64,000 bases of DNA from contig OX387188.1 of NCBI GenBank assembly GCA_947561395.2, forward strand, positions 14,726,229 to 14,790,228, in the 5' to 3' direction. Both the position numbers and the translations under genes were made by a program. This document shows, piece by piece, positions 36,314 to 48,186 of this stretch (positions within the stretch are counted from its first letter, which is position 1; the number at the start of each line of letters is the position of its first letter). The stretch comes from Buxus sempervirens. Lineage: Eukaryota; Streptophyta; Magnoliopsida; Buxales; Buxaceae. Below the pieces are notes generated by a model. It searched no databases. It had not been told where the DNA came from and was given only the letters and a program-made list of their open reading frames with translations.

Positions 36314-37465
36314 TCATCTGGACAAAACTTTGTGTACTATGAATGGTCCTTCATAGTTTGGCTTGAATTTCCCTCTGTTGTCTTCTTGGTGGGGGAATAT
36401 TTTCTTCATAACAATGTTTCCCACCTTGAAGCGTCGTGGTATCATTTTCTTATTGTAAGCTCGTGTTATTCTTTGCTGATAGAGTTGTCCGTGACACAGA
36501 GCTTTGATTCTTTTTTCATCGAGCAACTACAACTGGTCAAATCTTGATTCTTCCCACTCAATGTCATCAATTTCTGTTTCCTTCAGGATTTTGAGTGAGG
36601 GGATCTGTACTTCCACAGGAAGAACTGCTTCCATTCCATATACAAGAGAGAAAGGAGTTGCCCCGGTTGACGCCCTGATTGAGGTCCAGTATGCATGCAA
36701 GGCATAGGGCAATTTTTCATGCCAATCTCTATAGGTAACTACCATCTTCTCAAGTATTTTCTTCAGGTTCTTGTTGGCAGCCTCTACTGCTCCATTCATC
36801 TTGGGCCTATAAGCTATAGAATTCAAATGCCTGATTTTCAAATCTCCGCTCATCTTGTCCATGTCCTTGTTATTCAAATTCTTGGCATTGTCTGTGATAA
36901 GCGCTTCAGGTACACCATAGCGACAGACAAGATTATTCCTGATGAATTTCAATACATGTGACCCCTTGACATCTACAAAGGACACGGCCTCCACCCACTT
37001 GATAAAATAGTCTATTGCAACCAGGATGAATCGATGTCCATTTGATGCCTTCGGATGGATCTCTCCAATCATGCCTATTCCCCAGATGGCGAAGGGCCAA
37101 GGAGAAGTCATTGAGTACAGAGTGTTGGGCGGTGCATAAATGTTATCAGCATAAATCTGGCACAATTGGCATTTCCTGACATGGATATGACAATCAGACT
37201 CCATAGTCAACTAGTAGTAGCCCATTGTCAAAATTTTCCTGGCTAGCATGTGCCCGCTCATATGTGCGCCACATTGTCCCCCATGGACTTCATCAATCAG
37301 CTGGTGTGCTTCTTCTTCTGTTACACATAGTAGCAGTGAATCATTGTAGGACTTCTTGTATAGCATGCCTCCACTGATGAAGAATTGTCCTGCTAGCTTC
37401 TGGACTGTGCGCCTTTCAACTGTTGTGGCATTTTCTGGCAAAATCCTGTCTTTCAGATATCTCAT
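36314..37465 (-). pseudogene. Tat-1 integrase
   Basis: DDE-type integrase that would insert the cDNA. The N-terminal zinc-binding part is in 37465-37211 (HQLIDEVHGGQCGAH) with CQLCQ just after. It is cut by a TAG stop at about 37211-37213 after MGYY. The core (37210-36527) shows LVAIDYFIKWVEA, ALITDNAKN and NGAVEAANKNLKK, giving the D, D and E positions. The C-terminal part (36526-36314) with KVGNIVMKK and KPNYEGPFIVHKV follows after a stop near 36527. No chromodomain, as expected in Tat. Confidence 0.92.
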
Positions 37466-37477
37466 TATATCTACATA

Positions 37478-37957
37478 CTAGGGTTCCCCTTTTGGCGTAC
37501 TCTTCTCAATACGAAAGCAGTAGACAGGAGAATGCCGCACTTCTATCTCCAATGGTTGTACCCAAGTGCCACCAGTGATGGTTGCCATAGATGCCAGTGT
37601 TGCCAGGGCATCTGCAAACTGATTCTTGTCTCGTGGCATATAATCAAATGTCACGCTTTTGAACTGTCCTTCCAACTCCTTAATCAGTTCTTGATATGGC
37701 ACCAATTTTACATCTCTAGTCCTCCAATCCCCCATTACTTGGTAAATGATCAGACAAGAGTCACCATACACTTTCAACTCTTGTACATTCATTTTGATTG
37801 CGGCTTGCAAGCCTAACACACATGCTTTGTACTCTGCCATGTTGTTAGTACAATCGAACAAGAGTTTTGCTGCTATTGGATGATGGATTCCTTCTGGGGA
37901 AATGATTACTGCTCCAATCCCTTTCCCATTGATGTTGACGGCCCCATCAAAGAACAT
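37478..37957 (-). pseudogene. Tat-1 second (archaeal-type) RNase H
   Basis: The extra RNase H typical of Tat elements, placed between the classical RNase H and integrase. MFFDGAVNINGKGIGAV carries the first Asp, NNMAEYKACVLGLQAA the Glu, LKVYGDSCLIIYQVMGDW the second Asp, and MPRDKNQFADALATLAS the last Asp. All four acidic positions are present and this 159-residue stretch has no stop. It may replace or add to the classical RNase H during tract removal; this is known of the lineage, not shown here. Confidence 0.9.
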
Positions 37958-38319
37958 TTGCCATCCGGCAATCTGGTGAGAAGAGGTTGATAGTTGGGCA
38001 CAGGGTGTTCCGCTAGGTGATCTGCTACTGCCTGTCCCTTTATTGCCTTTCTCGTGGTGTAGACAATGTTATACTGAGATAAGATAACCTGCCACTTGGC
38101 TATCCTTCCAATGGAGATTGGCTTTTCAAAAATGTACTTCAGGGGATCTGTATCTGAAATCAAAAAGACAGTATGACTGAGTAGATAATGCCGGAGCTTT
38201 TGAGCTGCCCATACCAATGCGCCACAGGTCTTCTCAAGTAATGTGTATCTTACTTCATAATTGGTAAATTTCTTGCTTAGATAATAAATAGCTTGCTCCT
38301 TCTTTCTTGTATCATCATG
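37958..38319 (-). pseudogene. Tat-1 classical RNase H
   Basis: The gypsy RNase H that follows RT. LSKKFTNYEVRYTLLEKTC (about 38290-38230) gives the Glu region, then ALVWAAQKLRHYLL and SDTDPLKYIFEKP with an Asp, and VADHLAEHP near the end. A TAG stop at about 38320 (after CVLG) separates it from RT. Domain order RT, RNase H, second RNase H fits the Tat lineage. Confidence 0.85.
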
Positions 38320-39348
38320 CTACCCTAGGACACATCCAGCCGTTGTTTCTGTGACTGATAAGTACATTATTAGAGGTCGTCCTGGTACAGGGGGAACCAA
38401 AGTTGGCGGACTCATCAAATAGGCCTTGATTTTGTCAAACGCTTCTTGGCAATCCTCATTCCAGACCACTGGGGTATCCTTCTTTAGCAATTTGAATATT
38501 GGTTCGCACACGTTAATCATCTGTGCTATGAACCGACTGATGTACTGTAATCTGCCAAGGAAACCTCTCACTTCTTTCTCTGTTGATGGGGGAGGCATCT
38601 CCAATATGGCCTTTACTTTGACTGGGTCAACTTCAATTCCTCGTTTCCCAACAATAAATCCGAGTAGCTTCCCTGAAGTAACTCTGAATACACACTTGTT
38701 CGGGTTCAACTTGAGCTTGCATTCTCTGAGTCTATCAAACACCTTTCCAAGGTTCACCAAATGACTTTCCTCTTCTTTTGACTTTGCAATCATATTGTCC
38801 ATGTATACTTCCATTTCTTTGTGCATCAGGTCGTGGAATAGCAAAGTCATTGCTCGCTGGTATGTGGCGCCTGCATTCTTCAACCCGAATGGCATCACTT
38901 TGTAGTAGTACGTGCCCCAATGTGTGATGAAGGAAGTTTTCTCCATGTCTTCAGGTGCCATTCATATCTGATTGTACCCGGAGAAACCATCCATAAAAGA
39001 GAACATGGAATGAGTTGTAGTATTGTCAACCAATATATCAAAATGTGGCAATGGAAAGTCATCTTTCGGGCTTGCCTTGTTCAAATCCCTGTAATCAACA
39101 CACATTCTGACCCTTCCATCTTTCTTGGGGACTGTCACGATGTTTTCTAACCACTCTGGGTATTCTGTAACTTTCAAAAACCCAGCTTTCAACTGCTTGG
39201 TGACCTCTTCTTTGATCTTCAAGGCCCATTCCGGTTTCATGCGTCTGAGTTTTTGTTTCACTGGTGTGGCCTCAGACTTTATAGGTAACCGGTGCACAAC
39301 TAAATCCGTGTCTAACCCAGGCATATTCTCGTATGACCATGCAAACAC
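38320..39348 (-). pseudogene. Tat-1 reverse transcriptase
   Basis: Gypsy-type RT. The N-terminal part (39348-38962) has PVKQKLRRMKPEW, VTVPKKDGRVRMCVDYRDLN and HSMFSFMDGFSGYNQI, then a TGA stop at 38960-38962; the second part (38961-38320) begins MAPEDMEKTSF and has YYYKVMPFGLKNAGATYQR. The catalytic box reads YMDN (38794-38805): the second aspartate of YxDD is replaced by asparagine, which should abolish polymerase activity. FLGRLQYISRFI and the connection follow. Confidence 0.92.
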
Positions 39349-39442
39349 ATCAGTGTAAGATTTTAGAAAATCAGTTATCTGTTTTTCTGTAATAATGTCA
39401 GCTTTTTACCAACTTGAAGAATCCTTGGTTGTGCTGTTTCAC

Positions 39443-40757
39443 CTATGTTGATAGGTTTAGTTTCCTCAATATTAGTCTGGAGACCCTTTTCATGCCTGTC
39501 CAAGGCAAATTGGATTTCACGTGGGGTCTCCCATGATTCATCATTATCCTTAAGTTCAAAAGAATCACTGGAGATAATTTCTGAATCATCGGGTTGTGAT
39601 GAGTAAGTGTCGCTATCTGATTCCTACTCAACACTATGAATTTCTTTTTGTTCTTTTTGTTTGATTTTGGCAGCCTGATTATCCATCTCGTGCTCCAGAT
39701 TTTTCGGGTGTGCGTCGAGATTGATACTAAGGTTGCAAGATTGAGTTTGCTTGTTTGTACAATTATTAACAGAAGCAGGCAAGTACTCAAAAGACTTCAT
39801 GCATTTATTGAAAAGTGCAGAGATATCTACAAGGGAAATTTCAGAAGTGAAAGAAACCCCCTGTGGAAGTTTGGCCTTGCTGATGGCAAGAGGCGTCGAA
39901 CTCCAATTCTGCAGTGCATGTTTCTTCTTACTGATGGCATTCACTTCTTGTGCCTTTCTGCTTTGTATCATGCTGACGCTACTGTCGGACGAGATGCAGA
40001 TGGGATTGCTTGCCTTACCTTTCTCCACCTTGTTCTGATTCTGCGTTGATTCTGATGACAAACTTATCCATACACCGCGATGAGGGATTGACCCGGGTAC
40101 CTTGATAGTGACTTCATTGGGTACATTCATCCTTGGTAATGCCCTTGCTATAGGTATCTCTGCAGGTATCTCCCTCCTGCTGGAAGAGTGCTCATTTGGA
40201 GCCCAATTCCCATATGTCTCATGATAAATCATCTCAGGAGTTAGTCCTAGCACTTGTGGCATGTACTGGAACATCTGGTTCAAGCCGTCCTACATGGCGA
40301 AGTGCAGCATGCGGGGAGGAGGTGAAGGAGATCTTCTTAGCGTAGGCTGTCCTGAGCTATCCTGACTCTCCATCATGTAGATGTACATGGCCGGGTCTTC
40401 TTTATCCTCTGTTGGTGTCTCAAGTACTTCGAACGGCCAACCAGGTATTCCTGCATCATCAACTGAAGCTGGAGTGACTAAGGTAGGTAAGTCCTTTACT
40501 GAGGCCAATGGGTCCATTTCCTCCTTATCTGCAATTGCCTCTAGAGGCAAAGGAAGTTCTTCCCACAATCCTTGCAGATAATCAACTTCCGTTGGATCAT
40601 TAAACTCATCACCCCACCCTTGGGGAATTATATTCTGGATGGCTTGTGCAGCTTCTTGCTCCATATTAGTGAAGTGATCGTATAACTGGCCATGTACACA
40701 GATGGGCCAGTGTAGATCCCTTCCTTCGATCTGAGCTCTCTTTCGTTCTGCTTTCAT
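39443..40757 (-). pseudogene. Tat-1 linker between protease and RT
   Basis: Low-similarity, acidic and Ser-rich stretch in several frames (40757-40290, 40283-39624, 39790-39443) with no catalytic motif. In Ogre-type Tat elements an intron lies between protease and RT; whether the frame changes here reflect such an intron or decay cannot be decided by eye. Confidence 0.6.
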
Positions 40758-41420
40758 GCCAAAAAGCTGGCATAATCTTCAGGTTCTGGGATGAACCCCA
40801 GCCCAAATCCAACAGTTTTGTCACAAGGTTGAATTGCTGTCTTGATGCCTTGTTTGTATTTTCCCAGCCCTTCACCTACTCGGAGGCCCCAATCGGCAGC
40901 GCCGAACATGCTCTTTCTTTTTCTCTTACGGGACTGTTCCGTCTGCAGAGGAGTAGAGACACGATTGACCTGTACCATTTCCATTGCTTGGAAGTTAAGC
41001 GATGTAGGCAACTCATAATCCACGAAAGGTACTCCGACCTTTTCAAATTCTCTGTGGTCCTCTGCATGGACCATGATCAGCTCATTCCCTAAGACGAATC
41101 GGATCATCCGATGTAAAGTAGATGGGACTGCTCGTGCTTGATGCAGCCAAGGCCTTCCAATTAGCAGGTTGAAGGAGGCATTGATGTCCATCAATTCGAA
41201 AGTCATGGTGAATGTCCGTTCCGCAATCATGATGTCCAAGGTGACTTCTCCAAGAGAATCTTTTTTGGCATTATCAAACCCGCAGACATTATGAGAACTC
41301 AGTTTGATCAAGTCAGAACTCAGTTACAGGCTGTGAAAGGTCCTGATTGGGTAGATGTTCAAGGCCGACCCATTGTCAATCATGACCCTTTGTATTACAA
41401 GGTCAAATCACCTTACTGTA
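40754..41420 (-). pseudogene. Tat-1 aspartic protease
   Basis: Retropepsin-like protease. The active-site block VMIDNGSALNIYP lies near 41390-41350 with D-N-G in place of the usual D-T/S-G, as is common in this lineage. After a stop (about 41320), TLDIMIAERTFTMTFELMD and INASFNLLIGRPWLHQ match the flap and ILG regions. The glycine-rich tail GAADWGLRVGEGLGKYKQG resembles the G-patch-like tail seen after proteases in gypsy elements. Confidence 0.8.
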
Positions 41421-43760
41421 ATGTATAGTGGTTCTGCGTGGTCACAGCCTTCTGGGGGCAGATTTGACGAGGAAAAGGAAACAGCTTCGGGTGCTGCAAT
41501 TACTAACATGACCGTTTCCAACTGTTCTAGGCTAATATCGTCAGGCACATGGGTATCACCAAGCACTTTCATCAGTACATCCTTATGCTTGTCTGAGTCA
41601 AACAGTAGTCGCATGATGGAGATCTGGGTAGGTGTCTTATTCAATTGTTGAACTAGATCATACTCCGGAATGAAAACACTGTTATGGAGTTTTGTGATCT
41701 CTTCCTCAGGGGCTTTCCCCTTCTTCTTATGGGTCTGTGGCATTTCAGTGGCCACATCCTTCCCTTTTTCTCTCCTTCTCTTTTCTTCTTCAGTTTCTCC
41801 CTCTGGAAAAACTGAAGAAGACACCGGACCGGGTGATCTGATTGACTTCTCTTTCAGTGGAAGTGATGGTGGATTCATGGTACATAGATAGGAATTGATA
41901 GGGTGGAGGTACGGCACAATAAGATGGGGGGCCGAGGTGTAGTTGTGATAGGTTAAGAGTGGGTGGCTCAAATGAGAGGTCCATTGGGTCATGGAAGGGA
42001 TTGTTCATCATGTCAAAGATGTTTAAAGGAGATGAATCTAGGACTGGTGGAGGATAGCAAGGCTCCGGTTCCGGAAGGTGGAAGTGCACCAGAGGGAATC
42101 CCAAGAAGGTTTCATCATCATCATCTTCATGGATGACATATACTTGCTGATGTACTATCTCTTCTTGGAGGTATATCCTGACAATTTGCCCCGATCGTCC
42201 GATTAGCATAGAGGGGTCAAACTGTATTTCATTGTCATGGTCACTGATGACCTGAATCATAGACCCACTAGCGGAAGCCTTAGAGTGGTCTGGGAGAGGG
42301 TTGGTAGCTGTGCCTGTGGGTGGAGTTGATGCTGCTGGTGCTGGGGGATCTACAGAGATCTTCTTGCTGTCTATCAAATCCTGTATATCATGCCTCAAGT
42401 CCCAGCATCGATTAGTGGAATGACTGGGAGCTCCAGAATGGTACTCACACTTTTCTGCCGCATTATAGTTTCGTGAGTTAACCATTCGAGGATTTGGAGG
42501 CTTGATCTGCAAGTACCCCTTCTTCAGTAATGTGGCCAACAGTTCTGCAGGTGCATAAGGTAGCGGGGTGAATACCCTTTTCATTCTTGCCTCTGCCTCT
42601 TCTCTGGTTCTTCTTATGGGTTGCCCCTGGCCTTCAGGCCTCTGAGAGATATGGTAAGGCTGCCTTGGCTGTACATAATTAACAGCCTGGGTTTCCTGCC
42701 TTCTGGGCTCTTGCCCCTAGCTTCTACTACTCTGTCTTGCTGCTGCCCTTCTCTGTGTAAGGCTCTGGCCACTGCCATCTATCTTGCCAGCTCTTACAGT
42801 ATCTTCAATCCTATCTGCCGTCAGAATCAGGTCATTGAAATTGGACGTGCTTTGCCCCAGTAGCAAAGAGAAGAATGGCTGTCCTAGAGAGGCGATGAAC
42901 AGAAAATTCATCTCTTGTTCAAGTAATGGTGGTTGGACTAGAGTTGCCAATTCCTTCCAATGTTTGGCATATTCTCTAACTGACTCCTGATTCTTTTTTG
43001 TCAGCCTCTGCAGCTCTGCCCTGGTTTGTACAATCTGGCTGTTCAAACAGTACTGCTGGATGAATGCTGCTGCCAAATCATTCCAAGTTTTAATCTTGGT
43101 TTTGTCTAGACTCAAAAACCAAGTGTATGCTGCCCTAGTCAGTGATCTCTGGAAAAATTGTACCATTATCTTCTCATTTTTAGCATATTGGCACATATCT
43201 CCAGTGTATGATTGCAGATGATTCAACGGACATCCAGTATCATCAAACTGATGCAAATCTGGACACTTGAACTTAGGAGGGAGCTGAACATCCGAGAAGA
43301 AACATAGGCTGTCAAGAGTAGCCTCAGTAGGAACAGTGTTAGGACGTAACTGCTTTACTTCTTCTCGCAAGGCCTCTACCTTTGCTTTGTTTGCTGCCAT
43401 TTTCTCTTCAAATTGGGCCTATTGAGTCTGATACCAGTCTTCTTCCTCTTGTCCCAGTTGGACGGGTGCCATGGTCTATGGAAGAGGTACTGCTTATGGA
43501 GGCGGTGGTGGCACCAACGGAGGTGGGTATACTGAGTATGGTGGTGGAGCATCCGTCTGTGGTGGAGCAATCAGTTGCTGCAGGGCCACTGGTGCAGCAG
43601 GAGGAGCCATCCTGAGTTCTCTTAATTCTACCATTAACTCTTGAATAATAGTCCCCATACTGTCAATCCTTTGTTGTAGATCAGCCACTGTCTGCGTCTA
43701 GCTGGACTCTGCCTGGTCCTGTCCTGACGAGGTCTGTTCCCTTGACTGCTCCATCTCAAG
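41421..43760 (-). pseudogene. Tat-1 gag
   Basis: Capsid/nucleocapsid. It starts near 43760 (MEQSREQTSSGQDQ), then ADLQQRIDSMGTIIQEL, a Pro-rich stretch, and the capsid-like retrotransposon gag domain 43400-42717 (PPKFKCPDLHQFDDTGCPLN, AYTWFLSLDKTKIKTWNDL, LTRAAYTWF, QESVREYAKHWKELA). 42584-41790 has KCEYHSGAPSHSTNRCWDLR, an atypical zinc knuckle. At least five in-frame stops (near 43705, 43490, 43460, 43410, 42715), mostly readable as former Gln codons. 41992-41421 (another frame) is the gag-protease junction. Confidence 0.88.
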
Positions 43761-43953
43761 TCTTCTTCTGGATCTTAACAGGTAGGGGCTTCGGAAAGCA
43801 ATTTTGGTACCTTTGAAGGGCAATCAGTGGATACTAGTGCAACTTATATTAAAGGGCGTAATGCATGATTACTGATATATTCTAACTGTGAAAAAGAATC
43901 ACGGATTATTTTATTTGAATTACTTTGAAAATGATAGGGACTCTTAAGCCTGA

Positions 43954-44303
43954 TCTGTTTTAGCCAAACGGCTGGGAGAGAGAACCTGGTTTAGACTGGT
44001 CTGTTTTAGCCAAACGGCTGGGAGAGGGAACCCTAGACTGATTTGTTTTAACCAAACGGTTAGGAGAGAGAACCCGGTTTAGACTGGTCTGTTTTGGCCA
44101 AATGGCTGGGAAATAGAACCCTAAACTGATCTGTTTTAACCAAACGGTTGAGAGAAAGAACCCGGTTTAGACTGGTCTATTTTAGCCAAACGGCTGGGAG
44201 AGGAAACCCTAAACTGATCTGTTTTAACCAAACGGTTGGGAGAGATAACCCGGTTTAGACTGGTCTATTTTAGCCAAACGGCTGGGAAAGGGAACCCTAG
44301 ATT
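43954..44303 (+). repeat. 88-bp composite tandem repeat in Tat-1
   Basis: Four copies of two alternating half-units (42 and 46 bp) built on TCTGTTTTAGCCAAACGGCT GGGAGAG and TCTGTTTTAACCAAACGGTT GGGAGAG; the half-units end differently (GGAACCCTAAACTGA or AGAACCCGGTTTAGACTGG). It lies between ORF1 and gag. Confidence 0.92.
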
Positions 44304-44379
44304 TAAAAAGGTTGGTTTGAGCTCAGTATCACGAGGTTGGACCATGTAAAGTCTTCGCAGGGGGTGAGCTGAACAGCAA

Positions 44380-45160
44380 CACCCAGGCGTACCTTCGCCA
44401 ATCATCAGTTTAATCTTTGGTGGCGTCGGTGCCTAAGTTCGGCTAGTAGTTCCTAGGCGTACCTTAGCTAGTTGTTGGCTTAATTGCCTTTGACTTTGGC
44501 GCCTCACAACGGAGAAGGCTATGCCAGGACGATCTTCCATCAATTTTCTGGTTTAATTACCAGTGGCTTCAGTGCCCTGCACTTCGGCTAGGGATACCTG
44601 AGTGTGCCTTAGCTAGTCGTTGGCTTAATTGCCTTTGACTTTGGCGCTTCTCAACGGGGTATGCTATGCCAGGACGATCCTCTGCCAATTTTTTGGTTTA
44701 ATTACCAGTGGCTTCAGTGCCCTAAATTTTGGCTAGGGATACCCGAGTGTGCCTTAGCTAGTCGTTGGCTTAATTGCCTTTGACTTTGGCGCTTCTCAAT
44801 GGGTATGCTATGCTAGGAAGATCCTCCGCCAATTTTCTGGCTTAATTACCAGTGGCTTCAGTGCCCTAAATTTTGGCTAGGGATACTCGAGCGTGCCTTA
44901 GCTAGTCGTTGGCTTAATTGCCTTTGACTTTGGCGCTTCTCAATGGGTATGCTATGCCAGGACGATCCTCCACCAATTTTCTGGCTTAATTACCAGTGGC
45001 TTCAGTGCTCTAAATTTCAGCTAGGGATACCCGAGCGTGCCTTAGCTAGTCGTTGGCTTAATTGCCTTTGACTTTGGCACTTCTCAACGGGGTATACTAT
45101 GCCAGGACTATCCTCCACCAATTTTTTGACTTAATCGCCAGTGGCTTCAGTGCCCTAAAA
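44380..45160 (+). repeat. 145-bp tandem repeat in Tat-1
   Basis: About five copies with landmark GTGCCTTAGCTAGTCGTTGG at 44604, 44749, 44893 and 45037 (period 144-145 bp) and an older copy from about 44390. It lies between ORF1 and gag next to the 88-bp repeat. Confidence 0.93.
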
Positions 45161-45471
45161 GGTTAACCGAATGTTCTTGAGAAAGACACAAACGGGTGTG
45201 ATCTGAGCTCAAAGGGTTGGGGGTTCTTTATCTAGAACACTTGTTAGGCTTCAAGACTTTGAGGTGAGACTTAAAAATGGCGGCCGTTTGGGGCTAGATT
45301 GCCTATGGAGGACTTCAATTTTCTTTATTTTATCTCTGCCTTTTGATCTTTGTCTTTGCAGATTAAATAAGACAATGAATTTAACAGAAACTTAATTGCA
45401 ATATCAAAGTTCAAGTACATAACATCAAGCAAATTAAAGGATCAGATTCAGAATTACAACAAACCCAGGGT
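45161..45471. other. Spacer between repeats and ORF1 in Tat-1
   Basis: Non-coding; no motif recognised. Confidence 0.5.
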
Positions 45472-46935
45472 CTAGCTAGGTTGGTCATCATCATAATGAG
45501 AGGACACGTCTCGCCTTCTCAAGGCACGCAGAAGTTTATTCCGCAGACGTCGGTCCTCTTTTGCGCGTCTGCGCATGGTGTCAAGCTGCTGCTGAAGGGC
45601 CTCATTGGCCTGCTTGTTTTTACGCTCGGAATCCATGTATGCACGGTCGATTTGAGAATGAGATTCTCGCAGTTCGGCCACCCTATCCCTGTATGTGTTA
45701 GGGGGCGGAACTGGGATATCGTCAAAGGTAACGATATGGATAGGAGGTGGGCTGTCAAGGCCAGTTTCTCGAGCAATCCATTGTTCGTAATCACGAACGT
45801 CGGATGCAGTGAAAATATCTTCTTGGAGTATGTGCACGTGTTGCCATTCCTTCACCAATTTTTTCTTCAATTCCCATGTAAGTGGGCCAGTTAATCCCTC
45901 TGCCTCATCCTTGATCGGTATTCCCTGAGACTTCCCAAACTGTCTCAGAATTCGAACCGGATAGTATGGCATGGCATGAGTCAAGCCTATCAAGGCTAGG
46001 CAATGTCTTTTCCTAAAAGCTATGACGGGGGTATATGCTTGGTCAAATGTGCCTCCCCATCTTATATCAATTTTCCCGCTTAGTTGGAGAAAGTGGTCAA
46101 ACCAGTCCTCTCTGGAGGGTAAGTCTGGTCTAATCTCTCTTTGGGCCATCAAGGTGACATTGTCACGGACGTACCCATAATGTGGGCTGACAGGTTTAGC
46201 AACCATCAGGTGATCTTGAAGCCATATGTGTAGGGGAGGAGCGCATCCCTGAAACCTCCTAGTTCCGTTCTTGGTCATGGTCAAGGCATGGTATAGTTGA
46301 GCAAGAATCAACGGCGCAATTCGGAATTTCACTTGAAGTTGGTCTACAATTTCCATGAGGGCCAAATTAACGGTGTCTCCCCTAGTAGGAAAGAAGAGCT
46401 GTGACTGAACCACGAGGGTGAAGGTGTCCCACCATACACGGGGTCTTTCCTACTTTTTATCCCTTATCTTTTCAGTGAGGAAGGTTTTAGAGACCCGCGT
46501 GAATGCTTGGTCACCTCCTAAAGTCTGGAATTCTCCTCTGGGTAGGCCAAAGAAAGTACAAGCTTCATTCTTGTAGCTATCTTTGAGGTTTGGCCTGGCC
46601 GGTTCTCCATGGTCACGAAATCGGAGGAATAACTCAAATTCCTCAATTGTAGGGGTCAACTCATTAGTCCCAAATCTAAAAAAGGAAAGTTAGGGATCCC
46701 AGAAAGGTAGGGCTACCTGAATCATGTCCCAATTAATGGGCACATTTAACAGGGACAGAGTTTGTTCCATATGGTATTTCTGTTCCCATTTAATTTGCTC
46801 ATCTCCTTGCAATTGCCTTGTCCAAGAGTGGATCCAAGGGGTATCAAAGGCACACTTCTCTATCCTGGGGAAGTGAATTCTCTTAGTCGAGGATGAAGAT
46901 GCTATGCCGACTTTCCGATTGAAATTCCTAGTCAA
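45472..46935 (-). pseudogene. Tat-1 extra ORF1 (DUF7745-like), upstream of gag
   Basis: The extra protein found before gag in Ogre/Tat elements; function unknown. Three pieces share one pattern: 46935-46690 (KRIHFPRIEKCAFDTPWIHS to VALPFWDP), 46659-46450 (ELTPTIEEFELFL and FFGLPRGEFQ), and 46413-45472, a 313-residue open stretch with FRIAPLILAQLYHALTMTK, WLQDHLMVAKP, LALIGLTHAMPYYPVRILRQ FG and a charged coiled-coil-like C-terminus (ELRESHSQIDRAYMDSERK). Two stops (near 46692 and 46450) interrupt it. ELTPTIEEF and the spacing fit the domain. I am sure of the family type, not of a role. Confidence 0.8.
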
Positions 46936-47628
46936 TTTTAGGGTTTTCCACCAAAAACTCTAAATTAGTCTAAGGCATGCAACAGGATATGCAAAAATTA
47001 AATCAATGCCTAAGCAATTCATGCAATTATTAATCACAAGAATTAAATCCAAGCACTCAAGTTATTTGGTCTTAAGGGTTATGTCCTTTAAATGTTTGGA
47101 AAGCACATTGAGGTCTTAGTCGGCCTTTCCTTTCATCTGGTCTTTCATTTGCCCCTGGTGTCGGACTGAAAACAATATTTACAATTTGCCTTCGAGGGCG
47201 AAATTTACAAAAATAAATCTGCAAATAGAATCACCTTTAGGGTTATTGAGAACCTAAAAGGAGGGTACAAATTTGCTGCTTGGCAGGTGGGCTGAAATCC
47301 TATCTCTAGGGTTTTTCTGCCTCTGTTCTGACCCATTTCTGTCTGATCTGGCCGGCTTTCATCTGAACCAAGACCGACTAAGTTTACGATTCACAAAACT
47401 CGGATGCATGGATCAAATCGGGTTAGTTAGGGCTAAGTCTCACTCAATTTCGGCACAAACAAAGGCGGGGGTTGATGCCCCAGATTGATTTTACCCATAT
47501 TTGTTCATTCATGTTCATGTTCACATCAGGGTTTATCAGAAGTGATAGGTGGGGAAGGATACACAGCTCGAGGCATCTGCCTGCAAGGGTCTGAGCCAAG
47601 TACTAGACCCCTCGCGTACCATGGTAAG
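46936..47628 (-). other. Leader (5' UTR) of Tat-1, cut by Tat-2
   Basis: Read on the minus strand from 47628 it aligns with the leader of Tat-2 at 51215-51480 and again at 59090-59440 (for example CTTGCCATGG-like start, CAGACCCTTG, AGCAACCCCCGC, GATCCATGCAT, AAAGCCGGCCAGATCAGA, TTCGCCCT). The inner leader is complete; the PBS and 5' LTR are pushed beyond the window by the Tat-2 insertion. Confidence 0.8.
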
Positions 47629-48186
47629 TGTAAGCACCTCATTTTTGCGCTCCCGGAAAAGCTGGAAATGCCCTAAGGGGCAAGAAATTGACTTTTTGAT
47701 CCAGTGGAAATTGGCTACCTTGCTTTATCCCAATAGATAGAGCATCCCGACACGAGTCCAACGCAACCGAGTTTGCAGGAATCGGAGTCCGGATGAGGGT
47801 TCTGCGGGCGGTCAAACTTAAGGGAGAGCCGAGAGTTGACTTTTCCTCAAACCCCATGCCAAGTGCTTAGCCCTATGTCATTGGATAGAGGGCTTTGATA
47901 TGAGTCTAACGCAATTGAGTTTGCTCAAATCGGAGTTCGGATTAAGGAGATATGAGCTGTCGAAGTTTCCGTGCAGCAAAGCCGGAAGCTGCACACGTGG
48001 CACAGAAACTGCACACGTGGCAGCCAACGCAGCAAAATATCTCAGGGACTAAATCTTAAATATCCAAAATCTGCTAAAAATCTCAGGGACTAAACTGAAA
48101 TTCGCAGGGACCAATCTGTAATTGCTCAAAAGTGTCGAATCGGTCGAATCGGTCAAGTCGAAGGGCAAATCCGTAATTTTCCAAAT

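Larger units (their letters stand above)
32100..47628 (-). mobile_element. Tat-lineage Ty3/gypsy element (Tat-1), minus strand
   Basis: Reads right to left: leader (46936-47628), ORF1 (46935-45472), tandem-repeat spacer, gag, protease, RT, classical RNase H, a second RNase H, integrase, 3' non-coding region, polypurine tract and 3' LTR (32100-34497). Two RNase H domains plus an ORF upstream of gag define the Tat group (Ogre/Retand relatives). It sits in the plus-strand LINE; the 5-bp flank at 32095-32099 is TATTG. The 5' LTR is not in the window because another Tat element is inserted in the leader at 47629. Confidence 0.92.

Noticed and set aside
43376-43615. Overlapping ORFs on both strands in the Pro-rich part of Tat-1 gag
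   Set aside because: Shadows of the gag coding bias.
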